From Chitinophagaceae bacterium UBA4411 (GTDB taxonomy: Bacteria; Bacteroidota; Bacteroidia; Chitinophagales; Chitinophagaceae): a stretch of 64,000 bases of DNA. A program made the position numbers and the translations under genes. Below are positions 8,735-17,964 of this stretch, one piece after another. The notes beneath the pieces are model-generated. The model was given only the letters and a program-made list of their open reading frames with translations, was not told the DNA's origin and ran no database searches. Within the stretch, counting starts at the first letter, position 1. Every line of letters begins with the position of its first letter. The stretch covers positions 654,266-718,265 of the forward strand of contig DGQP01000005.1 in assembly GCA_002400415.1 (NCBI GenBank), given 5' to 3'.

Positions 8735-11068
8735 ATGAAAATCATCTTTACCACCTGTTTCTTTTTTCTTGCATGCGCAAGTTCGTTTTCGCAACTTGTA
8801 TTAACGGGGGCAGGCACTTCCACCTCTGTTGCAAATAATGCACCTGCTGTTACCGTAGATAACTCGCTTACAATAACCGGCAGCGGCACTATCAGTACTG
8901 CTCTTATCAGTGTATCTGCTAATTTTTCAGCCGGAGATGTGTTAGCCTATACAGGAGCCCTGCCTTCTGGCGTAACAGCTGCATACAATTCCGGCACCGG
9001 TGTATTAACGTTTACAGGGTCAGCCACACCGGCTCAATACCAGGCATTACTCCGAACCGTAACGTTTGCCAGTAGTTCTGCTTCCACTACTCAGAGAACG
9101 GTTACTTTTAATCTCGGTTCTGCCATCTCTTTTTCAGGCAATGGACATTTTTATGAATTTGTCAGTGGCAGCTTCAGCTGGTCGTCTGCTAAAACGGATG
9201 CAGACTCAAAAACTTTTTATGGATTGCACGGCTACCTGGCCACTATTACTTCACAGGCCGAAAACGATTTTATCCAGCAGAAAATTGGTGCTGATGCCTG
9301 GATAGGGGCCAGTGATGAATATACACATATCAATGCCGCTACCGGAGCCACCACCTATGCTAACCAGGCTGCAGCGGAAGGTAAATGGTATTGGGTAACA
9401 GGACCGGCAGGTGAGAAAGGAGTGCAGTTCTCCAATGGAAACACCAGCCCTGCAGCTGTGGGAGGACGCTATATGAACTGGAATACCAATGAACCCAATA
9501 ATTCGGGCAGTAATGAACATTATGCTGAGATCTATTCAAGCGGATCCGCCGGCAAATGGAATGATCTTGGTGCCAGCTCGCTGGGTTATGTGGTAGAATA
9601 TGGAGGGTTGGCAGGTGATCCGTCCGTGTCCTTATCTGCCAGCCGGAATATAGTAATGATTGCTACTTCTCTTCAGACAACAGGATCTTCGAATCCTTAT
9701 GCACTGCATGGAGCTGCAAAATATGTTGATAATGCTGTTACCGTTTACAGCACAGGTAATATTACCGACGCTAAAGTAACGATAGGCTCCAATTTCAACA
9801 GCGGAGATGTCTTATCGTACACGGGGGGATTACCATCAGGCGTAACCGCAGCTTATAATGCAACTACCGGGGTCTTATCATTTACCGGCACCGCAACAGC
9901 CAGCCAGTGGCAGGCCCTGTTCAGGACAGTTCAGTTTAATTCTTCTTCCAATATTATTGGTAACAGAATGATCAATTTTTCTGTAGGAAACCTGGTATCG
10001 GGAAATAACGGGCATTTTTATGAATATGTTTCCACAACCGGCAGCTGGACAACAGCCAAAACCAACGCAGCTGCAAGAACGTATCTCGGATTGCATGGCT
10101 ACCTCGCTACAATTACGTCTCAAACGGAGAATGATTTTATCAAACAGAAAATTGGTGCAGATGCCTGGATCGGCGCCAGTGATGATTATACTCATATTAA
10201 TTCAGCTACCGGTACTTCCACCTATGCTAACCAGGCTACTGCTGAGGGAAAATGGTATTGGGTGACGGGACCTGCTGGCGAAATAGGTGTGCAATTTTCT
10301 AATGGTAACACCACTCCTGCTGTTGTAGGGGGCGGCTATATGAACTGGAATACCAACGAACCGAATAATTCCAGCAGCAATGAGCATTACGGTGAAATAT
10401 TTGCCAGTGGTGCCAACCCCGGCAGATGGAATGATTTGCCTAATACGAGCACACTCGGGTATGTAGTGGAATATGGCGGACTGACCACAGACCCTTTACT
10501 TTACCTGTCTGCCAGCCGTACGATGGCTGTTTCAACTATTCTGCCTGTAACAGGATTACAGTTTACTGCAACCCGGGAAAATAAAGAAGTGCTTCTGAAA
10601 TGGTCAACAATGATGGAAATCAATACCAGTCATTTTATGATCCTGCACAGTACGGATGGCATCAATTATACTTCTATTGGTGAAATGCCGGCCGCCGGCA
10701 ACAGCGACCAGCCTGTATCGTATCAATGGAAGCATACCCGGCCTGCGGATGGAAGTAATTATTACCAGCTGAAGCAGGTGGATAAGGATGACCGGTTTAC
10801 GTTCAGCGTAGTCAGGCAGGTATCCGGAGGAAAGAATGGAATTAGTGTCTCGCCCAACCCGGCCCAGACACAAATAGTAATCAGCTATCCCTACACGGGA
10901 AGACCAACTGAACTGATTATCAGGAACAGCGCAGGGGCAATTGTGCACAGGGAGTCCGTTTCATCTTACCAATCCGTTATACAAATCAGTAAATTACCGG
11001 CTGGTTTTTATTTTGTTGAAACCGGCGGGGGCAATGACAAGAGCCGCTGTAGTTTTATAAAGCAATAA
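8735..11068 (+). CDS. Type IX-secreted protein with two duplicated C-type-lectin-like modules
   Basis: This is a 777-residue surface or secreted protein. After a signal peptide (ending SSFSQ) come two tandem copies of a composite module. Each copy has a beta-rich part (GDVLxYTGxLPSGVTAAYN) followed by a C-type-lectin-like domain at about 135-290 and 425-583. The lectin hallmarks are GYLATITSQxEN, AWIGASD, GKWYWVTGP, MNWNTNEPNN and GYVVEYGG. The copies are very similar across the lectin domains. Residues 600-690 are a linker (VLLKWSTMMEINTSHF), and residues from ISVSPNPAQTQ on form a type A type IX sorting domain. A carbohydrate- or protein-binding role is inferred from the family; the ligand is unknown. 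Confidence 0.85.
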   Translation: MKIIFTTCFFFLACASSFSQLVLTGAGTSTSVANNAPAVTVDNSLTITGSGTISTALISVSANFSAGDVLAYTGALPSGVTAAYNSGTGVLTFTGSATPAQYQALLRTVTFASSSASTTQRTVTFNLGSAISFSGNGHFYEFVSGSFSWSSAKTDADSKTFYGLHGYLATITSQAENDFIQQKIGADAWIGASDEYTHINAATGATTYANQAAAEGKWYWVTGPAGEKGVQFSNGNTSPAAVGGRYMNWNTNEPNNSGSNEHYAEIYSSGSAGKWNDLGASSLGYVVEYGGLAGDPSVSLSASRNIVMIATSLQTTGSSNPYALHGAAKYVDNAVTVYSTGNITDAKVTIGSNFNSGDVLSYTGGLPSGVTAAYNATTGVLSFTGTATASQWQALFRTVQFNSSSNIIGNRMINFSVGNLVSGNNGHFYEYVSTTGSWTTAKTNAAARTYLGLHGYLATITSQTENDFIKQKIGADAWIGASDDYTHINSATGTSTYANQATAEGKWYWVTGPAGEIGVQFSNGNTTPAVVGGGYMNWNTNEPNNSSSNEHYGEIFASGANPGRWNDLPNTSTLGYVVEYGGLTTDPLLYLSASRTMAVSTILPVTGLQFTATRENKEVLLKWSTMMEINTSHFMILHSTDGINYTSIGEMPAAGNSDQPVSYQWKHTRPADGSNYYQLKQVDKDDRFTFSVVRQVSGGKNGISVSPNPAQTQIVISYPYTGRPTELIIRNSAGAIVHRESVSSYQSVIQISKLPAGFYFVETGGGNDKSRCSFIKQ
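8846..9650 (+). repeat. Intragenic direct repeat, copy 1
   Basis: First copy of the beta-module plus lectin module in the type IX-secreted protein; compare 9718-10525. Boundaries are judged from the protein alignment. Confidence 0.75.
9718..10525 (+). repeat. Intragenic direct repeat, copy 2
   Basis: Second copy of the composite module. Protein similarity to copy 1 is highest from GHFYE to GYVVEYGG. The DNA has drifted at many third positions, so the duplication is not recent. Confidence 0.75.
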
Positions 11069-11094
11069 GATAATTTGAAATCAGAATAATTGAG

Positions 11095-11143
11095 CCCGGT
11101 AGTTGCCCATAGTATATTGTGCAGCTGCCGGGTTTGTTTTTTT
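11095..11143 (+). terminator. Terminator after the lectin-module gene
   Basis: A 12-bp stem (CCCGGTAGTTGC/GCAGCTGCCGGG, with two G-T pairs) and 14-nt loop are followed by TTTGTTTTTTT. It ends just before the convergent small gene. Confidence 0.75.
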
Positions 11144-11155
11144 CAGGGAGGCAAA

Positions 11156-11326
11156 CTACTTTACTATTTCGTCCGTATCAATATCCCCTTCTTCATCTTT
11201 TGTTTTGTGGTAATCATCGTTGAGCTGCTGTTTAAACTCCCTTTCATCCCGGATATTGCTCCATACCAGGAAGATGATCAGTCCCAGACCAATGGCTCCT
11301 GTTATTAAAAGGGCTGCTAAGTTCAT
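11156..11326 (-). CDS. Small single-span membrane protein (56 aa)
   Basis: The protein starts MNLAALLITGAIG, has one hydrophobic span (about 3-24, ending LIIFLVWSN), then an acidic and basic cytoplasmic tail ending DTDEIVK. Longer versions of the frame lack a sensible N-terminus, so the ATG at 11326 is used. TAACTTTA (11332-11339, a 7 of 8 match to the -7 consensus) ends 5 nt before this ATG, which supports that start. I do not recognise a named family. It is convergent with the lectin-module gene. Confidence 0.65.
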   Translation of the reverse strand: MNLAALLITGAIGLGLIIFLVWSNIRDEREFKQQLNDDYHKTKDEEGDIDTDEIVK

Positions 11327-11463
11327 ATTTATAAAGTTAAACCGAACCGGGTGCGCAGCAGTGTTAAGTTTTTGAAAACGGGATATTGTCCCCTGTTTAC
11401 ACAAATCAGCCTGTAAAACAGCTATTTCTGTTACCTTTAATTCAAATCTTTAATACAAACGAT

Positions 11464-12237
11464 ATGCAAAAAACAGTACTGGCCGTTTTTCTCCTTTGTT
11501 TGTCCCTATCGGTAATGGCACAGGAAGTGGAGTACAAGAAAGGCATGATCAAAGTTGACGGGAAGGATTATGTAAAGCTGGAAGTAACCAAACAGAATTT
11601 TGGCCTCACCAAACTTTTCGAAGTATTTTCCCTGTCCGGCGAAAAGCTGATCATTGCAGCGCCGGCTACAGAATTTGATTCGGATAAAAATGATAATTCC
11701 AATCTTTATTACCGGGTTACTTTCTTAACAGCTAACCAGGTGGGCATTTTTAAAGTGGCTTCACTGGGCCAGGAAAAGTCATTTGCCAAACTCATTGGTA
11801 ACAGCGGTATCATGATAAATGATAAAGCGGATGAAGTGAAGGTAAAAGAGTTCATTGCTGCGAAAGGAGTTACACCAAAATTACTTGTCAACTATACACA
11901 GGTGGCCCGTGATAGAAGATGGCCAATTTCTTTAAAGGCCGATAAGACCATTGAACAGAATGCAAAAATTATCGGGAGTTTTAAACCCGCTGGTTCTCAA
12001 AACGGGCTTGACAGTTATGAATTCTTATTGCCCTCAGGTGTGGTAATTGCGAAAGTATCCTTTACCGGTGGCAATAATGCGCAGAACATGGAGGTCTTTA
12101 CTGCTAAAGATAATTTACAGCGACCTGTAGCCATTCCGCAAAAGGATAAGATATTGTTAGCGGATGCCAGCATTGACAAGAACCAGTTCACACTCAAGAG
12201 AGTGGCCCAATGGCTGATAGATAACCAATACCTGTAA
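11464..12237 (+). CDS. Exported protein of unknown function (257 aa)
   Basis: A signal peptide (MQKTVLAVFLLCLSLSVMA, cut before QEVEYKKG) leads to a soluble mature protein of about 238 residues, probably periplasmic. It contains alternating charged and beta-like segments and LPSGVVIAKVSF, with no motif I can name. The ATG at 11464 is chosen because it starts the signal peptide; an in-frame upstream ATG would bury it. TACCTTTA at 11432-11439 is a likely -7 element with a leader of about 20 nt. The sialate esterase gene follows after 19 bp, so the two are probably co-transcribed. Confidence 0.7.
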   Translation: MQKTVLAVFLLCLSLSVMAQEVEYKKGMIKVDGKDYVKLEVTKQNFGLTKLFEVFSLSGEKLIIAAPATEFDSDKNDNSNLYYRVTFLTANQVGIFKVASLGQEKSFAKLIGNSGIMINDKADEVKVKEFIAAKGVTPKLLVNYTQVARDRRWPISLKADKTIEQNAKIIGSFKPAGSQNGLDSYEFLLPSGVVIAKVSFTGGNNAQNMEVFTAKDNLQRPVAIPQKDKILLADASIDKNQFTLKRVAQWLIDNQYL

Positions 12238-12256
12238 TTAATTTGTTTTAGTTTTT

Positions 12257-14227
12257 ATGAAAAAGATTGTAGTCATATTGCTCGTTATTAGCGTCCCTGT
12301 TTGCTCATTTGCCAGTATCAGCCTGCCAAAAATTTTTGGTGACAATATGGTGTTGCAACGGGATAAACCAGTACGTATCTGGGGTTGGGCGGCGGCCGGG
12401 GAAAAAGTGGCTGTACAATTCAACCAGCAGAAAAAAAACACGAAAGCGGATAAAGCAGGTAAATGGGAGATTCTGTTAGCACCTGAAGCAGCGGGAGGCC
12501 CTTACCAGTTAACTGTACAGGGAAAAAACAAGCTGATCATTCAAAATATCCTGGTGGGGGAAGTATGGATATGCAGCGGCCAGTCCAATATGGAAATGCC
12601 GGTAGCCGGCTGGGGCAAAATAAATAATTATGAAAAGGAGATAGCGGCAGCTGATTACCCGATGATCAGGCAATTTGATGTGCCCAATACTGTCAGCACC
12701 AGTTTGAAGGATGATGTGAGTGGAGGCGAATGGAAACAGTGCAGTCCCGCAACAGCGGCAGAATTCTCCGCTGCGGCATATTTCTTTGCCCGGGAATTAT
12801 ATAACTATTTAAAAGTTCCTGTCGGGCTGGTGAACACCACTTGGGGGGGCACACAATCCGAATCATGGACCAGTCAGCAGGGGTTTGAACAAAGTGACAG
12901 GTTTAAAGAAGTTGCCGCAATTATGAAATCGGGCTCCATTGAGAAATTCAGCAAAGAAAAAAATGAGATTATCCTTGCCAATATAAAAAAGGCACAAGGC
13001 GGTTTGGACAATAGCACTATAAGTGAATGGAAGAATAACAATTTTGATGACAGCCAGTGGCCATTGATGAAATTACCAGGCGCATGGGAAGAAAGAGGTT
13101 TTCCCGGGCTGGATGGAACTGCCTGGTTCAGAAAAACAATTACAATCAGCGAGGGTGATGCCGGTAAGACAGCAGTGATCGAACTGGCGAAAATAGATGA
13201 TGCAGATGAAACTTATATCAACGGGGTGAAGGTAGGCAGTACACAGCAATGGGATGAACTGAGAAAATACACTATCCCTGCGGGCCTGTTAAAAGCCGGT
13301 AAGAATGTGATAGCAGTAAGAGTGGTGGATAACCAGGGGGGCGGCGGCATTTATGGTGATGAAATAACAATGCGGCTAACGATTGATCAGTCAGTTATTT
13401 CCTTGGCAGGAGACTGGAAGTTCAGGATCGAATCGATGATGAATAAAGATGCAGGGGCAATAGGGCCAAACGATTTTCCGGGAATCTTATTCAATGCCAT
13501 GATCAATCCTTTATTACCATATACTATTAAAGGGGTGATCTGGTACCAGGGCGAAACGAATGCCGGAAGAGCTTATGAATACCGTACCGCATTTCCATTA
13601 ATGATCACCGACTGGCGGCAGCACTGGAAGCAGGGAGATTTTCCATTCCTGTTTGTACAGCTTTCCACCTTTGGATCGGCGGCAGCCAACAGTAATAACG
13701 GAAGTAACTGGGCTGAATTGAGGGAAGCACAGGCGATGACTTTGTCATTACCCAACACAGGAATGGCTGTGACCACGGATATCGGCGACCCGAAAGATAT
13801 CCATCCAAAAAATAAACAGGATGTGGGTAAAAGGCTTGCTTTTATAGCCCTGCATGATGTGTATGGAAAACCGGGAGAGTATATAGGCCCCGTGTACCAG
13901 TCGATGACGAAAGCAGGGGACAGGATCGATATTTCTTTTAGCCATACCGGCGGCGGCTGGCTGGTAAAAGATAAATACGGGTATATTAAGGGTTTTGAAA
14001 TTGCCGGAGCAGATAAAAAATTCCATTTCGCCAAAGCAATGATAAACGGGAATAAAATTACCGTGTGGAGTGATGATGTGCCACAGCCTGTGGCGGTGAG
14101 ATATAACTGGGCTGATGATGCATCGGAAGGGAATTTATTCAATAAGGAAATGCTGCCTACAGCTCCCTTTCGTACCGATGACTGGGATGGAGTAACTATT
14201 AAAAACAGGTATATGGTAAACCTGTAA
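12257..14227 (+). CDS. Sialate O-acetylesterase (SASA/SGNH family)
   Basis: This 656-residue exported esterase would remove O-acetyl groups from sialic acids or other glycans. It has a signal peptide (to about 19), an N-terminal beta domain (FGDNMVLQRDKPVRIWGWA), and the nucleophile motif ICSGQSNMEMP with Ser110. NTTWGGTQSESW and IWYQGETNA are further SASA blocks. The catalytic Asp-His pair is in KDIHPKNKQDVGKRLA (His516). A jelly-roll sugar-binding insert of the beta-galactosidase type occupies about 255-375 (GTAWFRKT, DDADETYINGVKVG). It is 19 bp downstream of the preceding exported protein and 35 bp upstream of the hemolysin III gene. The exact glycan is unknown. Confidence 0.9.
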   Translation: MKKIVVILLVISVPVCSFASISLPKIFGDNMVLQRDKPVRIWGWAAAGEKVAVQFNQQKKNTKADKAGKWEILLAPEAAGGPYQLTVQGKNKLIIQNILVGEVWICSGQSNMEMPVAGWGKINNYEKEIAAADYPMIRQFDVPNTVSTSLKDDVSGGEWKQCSPATAAEFSAAAYFFARELYNYLKVPVGLVNTTWGGTQSESWTSQQGFEQSDRFKEVAAIMKSGSIEKFSKEKNEIILANIKKAQGGLDNSTISEWKNNNFDDSQWPLMKLPGAWEERGFPGLDGTAWFRKTITISEGDAGKTAVIELAKIDDADETYINGVKVGSTQQWDELRKYTIPAGLLKAGKNVIAVRVVDNQGGGGIYGDEITMRLTIDQSVISLAGDWKFRIESMMNKDAGAIGPNDFPGILFNAMINPLLPYTIKGVIWYQGETNAGRAYEYRTAFPLMITDWRQHWKQGDFPFLFVQLSTFGSAAANSNNGSNWAELREAQAMTLSLPNTGMAVTTDIGDPKDIHPKNKQDVGKRLAFIALHDVYGKPGEYIGPVYQSMTKAGDRIDISFSHTGGGWLVKDKYGYIKGFEIAGADKKFHFAKAMINGNKITVWSDDVPQPVAVRYNWADDASEGNLFNKEMLPTAPFRTDDWDGVTIKNRYMVNL

Positions 14228-14262
14228 AAGCAGTCGCTGTCGGTTCTTATAAAATATGAAAA

Positions 14263-14907
14263 GTGAGCAGTAATAAGGATGCGGCTTCTTACACCCTGAA
14301 ACAGGAAGTGGTGCATAGCATGATCCATGCTTTTGGGATACTGTTTGGTATCATAAGTATTCCGGTGCTGACAGCCCTGGCCGCTAATAATGCCAATGTA
14401 AAAGGGATTATAGGGGCCAGCATCTATGGATTCTGCTTCCTGATGTTATTTACCTTTTCAACGTTGTATCATGGTTTCCGGCATCCGCAGGTAAAACGGA
14501 CGCTGGAAATTTTGGATCATATCAGTATTTATTTTCTGATAGCAGGTACATATACTCCTTTCCTGCTGATTTTTCTTTTTGATGCTTTTGGCATCACATT
14601 ATTGGCTGTATTATGGGGATTGACAGTCATGGGTATTTTTTTCAAAATATTTTTTACCGGCAGATTTGATATTGTATCCGTTGTCATCTATTTGTTAATG
14701 GGCTGGATCATGCTGGCGGGTGGCCGGCGTTTTTTTACTGAAATCCCTTCTGATGTGATTTTATTCCTGCTGATCGGTGGTATTCTGTATAGTATTGGAG
14801 TTGTCTTCTACTTGAAAAAGGGATTTAGCTGGCACCATGCTGTTTGGCATTTTTTTGTACTGGTTGCAGCGGTTTGTCACTACGTGGCAGTATTGCTGGC
14901 TATTTAA
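14263..14907 (+). CDS. trhA: Hemolysin III family (TrhA/PAQR-like) membrane protein
   Basis: This is a 214-residue seven-span membrane protein of the hemolysin III group. Conserved features are HSMIHAFGILFG, STLYHGFRH, LDHISIYFLIAGTYTPF and the C-terminal HHAVWHFFVLVAAVCHY; the conserved Ser, His and Asp residues form the putative metal site of PAQR-type proteins. The start is a GTG: the only nearby upstream ATG (14255) is out of frame and opens a five-codon reading frame (MKSEQ) that stops at 14272 and overlaps the GTG. Homologues are linked to membrane lipid homeostasis; haemolysis itself is not implied. Confidence 0.85.
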   Translation: MSSNKDAASYTLKQEVVHSMIHAFGILFGIISIPVLTALAANNANVKGIIGASIYGFCFLMLFTFSTLYHGFRHPQVKRTLEILDHISIYFLIAGTYTPFLLIFLFDAFGITLLAVLWGLTVMGIFFKIFFTGRFDIVSVVIYLLMGWIMLAGGRRFFTEIPSDVILFLLIGGILYSIGVVFYLKKGFSWHHAVWHFFVLVAAVCHYVAVLLAI

Positions 14908-14918
14908 TTCCTCTTTTG

Positions 14919-15539
14919 TCAGAGCAAATCATTTTCAATGGCAAGGCGAACCAGCATAGCAGTGTTTTTTACATTGAGTTTGGCATGTAAATTTTTCCGG
15001 TGACTTTCTACTGTATCCACACTGATGAAAAGTTTTTCTGCAATTTGTGTATTGGTCAGGCCTTCCGCTACGGCGGCGAGGACTTCTTTTTCTCTCTTTG
15101 TGAGTGGTGGAATGTTGTTCAGTTGTTCTGTACCAGATTTCAAAGCCTGCCCGGCATCAAAACTCAGGTATGTTTTTCCTTTCACCACCACTTTGATGGC
15201 TTCAATGATCTCCTGCCGCCCGGCATTTTTTAATAAATAACCACTGGCGCCACTTTCCATCATCTTTCGGATGTAAGTACCCTGGTTGAAAGTACTTAAA
15301 GCCAGCACCATGATGCCCGGATAGTTTTTTTTAATGAGCCTGCAAAGGTCCACCCCGTTCATATCCGGCAGGCTGATGTCCATTAATATCACATCGGCTG
15401 TATGGCTGCTGAAATACTGTAAACAATTGGCCGCATTACTGGCATAGCCTGTCATCTCAATATCTTTTTCTTTTTGCAGCAGTGAATAAATCCCTTCTAT
15501 TACCACTGCATGATCATCTACTATATAGACTTTTATCAT
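14919..15539 (-). CDS. LuxR/NarL-type response regulator
   Basis: This 206-residue DNA-binding regulator has a receiver domain (VYIVDDHAVV, phospho-acceptor D54 in ILMDISLPDMNG, Lys in GYLLKNAG). Its LuxR-type helix-turn-helix is at about 145-200 (LTKREKEVLAAVAEGLTNTQ, then SVDTVESHRKNLHAKLNV). It starts 3 bp after the TPR histidine kinase stop codon, so the two form an operon and a cognate pair. The target genes are not identifiable from this window. Confidence 0.93.
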   Translation of the reverse strand: MIKVYIVDDHAVVIEGIYSLLQKEKDIEMTGYASNAANCLQYFSSHTADVILMDISLPDMNGVDLCRLIKKNYPGIMVLALSTFNQGTYIRKMMESGASGYLLKNAGRQEIIEAIKVVVKGKTYLSFDAGQALKSGTEQLNNIPPLTKREKEVLAAVAEGLTNTQIAEKLFISVDTVESHRKNLHAKLNVKNTAMLVRLAIENDLL

Positions 15540-15542
15540 TTT

Positions 15543-17552
15543 TTAAGCGATTAACTCGATATTTACAGAGGTGCCGTTACCCGGGGATGTCACCAGGTCA
15601 GATGTACCATTGAAATATTGTACCCGGTAGCTGATATTGGCCATGCCCGCCCCTTTAACCTGATCTAATATCTTTTTGTCAAACCCTTTGCCATTATCTT
15701 CCACGGTGATCCCGGTTTTATTATTGCTCATACTCAGCTGTACAATGACCTGGCTGGCTTCTGCATGTTTTACAGCATTGTTCACCAGCTCCTGGATGAT
15801 GCGGTAAATAAACATTTCTGCAGTACTGTGTAATTTTCTTCTTTCTCCCAGTTGTTGAAATAATACTTTAATTCCTGTAGTGGATTGTATCGTATCACAG
15901 AAATCCCTTACAGCTTCCTGCAAACCGAATTTTACCAGTGCTTCAGGCATCAGGTTTTGAGCAATTTTACGAAGATCGCCAATCGAATTGTCAAGCATAC
16001 TCAATGACCTGTCGAACTGGTTACTGGTTTCAGGTGTTAAGGGCAGGTTTTCCCGTACGTTCATAAATGATAGTTTGGTGCCCGATAACAGGCTGCCCAA
16101 TCCATCATGCAGATCTTTGGCAATGCGGCTTCTTTCTTCCTCCTGTCCTTTCAGCATGGCATCAATGGTAAGTAGTTGTTTGTCTTTCTCCAGTTCACTG
16201 ATCTTTTGTTTTTGTAATGCCTGTTGCTGCCTGGCCAGTTGCTGACCTTTTTTAAAATTGACAAAACCCAGGTAGCCCAGTACCAGCAGGATGATAATGG
16301 AAGCAATAAAAACCTTGTTCAATGCAGACTTGTGTTTTACCTCCACGGTTTGTTTTTCTTTTTCATATTGCAGCTGGCTGATCTGCTTTTGTTGTTTTTC
16401 CGCATCATATACTGCTCCGAGTACTTTTAATTGTTTGATATTTGTCTCGGCGGCCAGGCTGTCTTTTAGTTGAATGCTTTCTTGTATAAGATCAAATGCT
16501 TTGCTCTTATTGCCTGTTTTATAGTAATAATTAGCAAGATTCGTAAGCGCATCAATTTTGGAAGAGCGGGTATACATCTTATCTGCAAGTGAAAGGTGTT
16601 CCAATGCGTAGTTTTTTGCTGCTTCATCCTGGCCAATCTTTAAAGCCGTTGCAGACAGATAATAAAGAGTGGTACTTTTGCTGTTGTTGTGTCCTCCCTC
16701 CAGCGCATATTTATATGTCTCCTTGAAATAGTTGTAGGCTGCGTTAAAATGCTGCCTGATAAAACTGATTCTTCCTCTCTTGAGATAGTAACCAAAACTC
16801 ACCTGCACCTGTCCGGGTTCCGGCATAAATGGCTGTAATTTGTCGAGATAGCGGGTGGCTGTTTCAAGGTCTTTCCTGGCAAGGCACACATCGATATACG
16901 AAAAATAGATGGAAGCATTTGCTGTGATATTACTATCCTTTTCCGCAAGAGCGATATTCTTTTCGGCATATTCTGATGCTTTCTCCAGGTTGTTTAGCGA
17001 GGTGTATATATCAGTAATAAAAGTGTAAAGCCGGCTCCTCCTTTGTTCCCGTGCAGGGGTGACATATTTTAGTGATTCAAAAAAGTAGTCCAGGGCCGTG
17101 TAATAATTTTCCTGGCTGAAATAGATGGCCCCCTTTTGTTCAAGGGACCATTGCTTCGTTCCCAGTACATTTTCATCCTGTATGTTGCCGGCAATATATA
17201 TGGCAGAGTCAAAATACAGGAGCGCTTTTGTATAATCAGAAGAGCTTTTATAGTAACCGGCAGTATTTGCATAACAGGCTACCAGGCCTCTTGTATAATT
17301 CAGCTTGCGGCTGATCATGAACGCTTCGTCCATGTAGGATAATACAGCTTTTCTTTCTTTCAGATAAGCGGCAGTGCCCAGCACTCTTATCAGGGCATTT
17401 ACCCGGGCCGTATCAGGTTTAGGATAATTGCTGAGATCATTGATTGCTTCCTGTTTTCTTTTTTCGAAATCTTCCTGCTGTGCCCTGACAGGGCAGGCGA
17501 TACCTGTAAATAAGACGAGAACGATGATTACAATTTTGCTGCTGGTGCACAT
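15543..17552 (-). CDS. TPR-containing sensor histidine kinase (HisKA_3)
   Basis: This 669-residue kinase pairs with the LuxR regulator just downstream. It has an N-terminal signal sequence (CTSSKIVIIVLVLFTG...RAQQ), a periplasmic array of TPR-like helices (about 30-370), a membrane span (VFIASIIILLVLGYLGFVNF) and a coiled coil. HisKA_3 follows with His482 in AKDLHDGLGSLLSG, then a HATPase domain with ELVNNAVKHA and DNGKGFD. The start at 17552 is chosen because it opens directly into the signal sequence; an upstream in-frame ATG at 17600 adds 16 polar and aromatic residues. The signal it senses is unknown. The 685-residue alternative cannot be excluded. Confidence 0.88.
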   Translation of the reverse strand: MCTSSKIVIIVLVLFTGIACPVRAQQEDFEKRKQEAINDLSNYPKPDTARVNALIRVLGTAAYLKERKAVLSYMDEAFMISRKLNYTRGLVACYANTAGYYKSSSDYTKALLYFDSAIYIAGNIQDENVLGTKQWSLEQKGAIYFSQENYYTALDYFFESLKYVTPAREQRRSRLYTFITDIYTSLNNLEKASEYAEKNIALAEKDSNITANASIYFSYIDVCLARKDLETATRYLDKLQPFMPEPGQVQVSFGYYLKRGRISFIRQHFNAAYNYFKETYKYALEGGHNNSKSTTLYYLSATALKIGQDEAAKNYALEHLSLADKMYTRSSKIDALTNLANYYYKTGNKSKAFDLIQESIQLKDSLAAETNIKQLKVLGAVYDAEKQQKQISQLQYEKEKQTVEVKHKSALNKVFIASIIILLVLGYLGFVNFKKGQQLARQQQALQKQKISELEKDKQLLTIDAMLKGQEEERSRIAKDLHDGLGSLLSGTKLSFMNVRENLPLTPETSNQFDRSLSMLDNSIGDLRKIAQNLMPEALVKFGLQEAVRDFCDTIQSTTGIKVLFQQLGERRKLHSTAEMFIYRIIQELVNNAVKHAEASQVIVQLSMSNNKTGITVEDNGKGFDKKILDQVKGAGMANISYRVQYFNGTSDLVTSPGNGTSVNIELIA

Positions 17553-17700
17553 ATTGTAAGGAAAGTAATGGTTACTGTAAAGTATTGTTTTATTTCTCAA
17601 ATAGGGAAATTGTTAACAAAAAATCACGCCTTTCCGGGATGCCTGAGGGAATGGATTACGTCCATATTTGTGTTTTATATTAATCATTAAACCTTTCTCT

Positions 17701-17925
17701 ATGTCATTACAAACAAAGCCGGCTGGCTGTGGCCCGCACAGCTGTATTGCTTCCATCTCGTCCGGTGAGGTTCCGGTTCTAAACAATAAAACACAGGTGT
17801 CGTCTTTTTTGCACCGGGTAAACCCTGTCAATTGGTTCAGCGAATTCAGTAAGATCAGCATTACACTTGAAGAATTTGCGCCAGCAAAACCCCGGCTGGA
17901 AACTGGCAATAAGAAATCCGGGTAA
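17701..17925 (+). CDS. Doubtful small reading frame (74 aa)
   Basis: An ATG frame lies between the divergent kinase and the PepSY-like gene. CATATTTG (17666-17673), a 7 of 8 match to the -7 consensus, is upstream with a leader of about 25 nt. The sequence (MSLQTKPAGCGPHSCIAS..., two early Cys residues, no signal peptide) matches nothing I know. The same transcript could simply be the leader of the next gene at 17965. Treat as uncertain. Confidence 0.25.
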   Translation: MSLQTKPAGCGPHSCIASISSGEVPVLNNKTQVSSFLHRVNPVNWFSEFSKISITLEEFAPAKPRLETGNKKSG

Positions 17926-17964
17926 AGCCGGATCAGGTATTTAAAATAACTAAAACCAACAATT

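Noticed and set aside
13573..14328. A 251-residue minus-strand frame opposite the sialate esterase
   Set aside because: It lies wholly opposite two well-supported genes, has no family signature, and its composition is what an antisense frame of a coding region gives.
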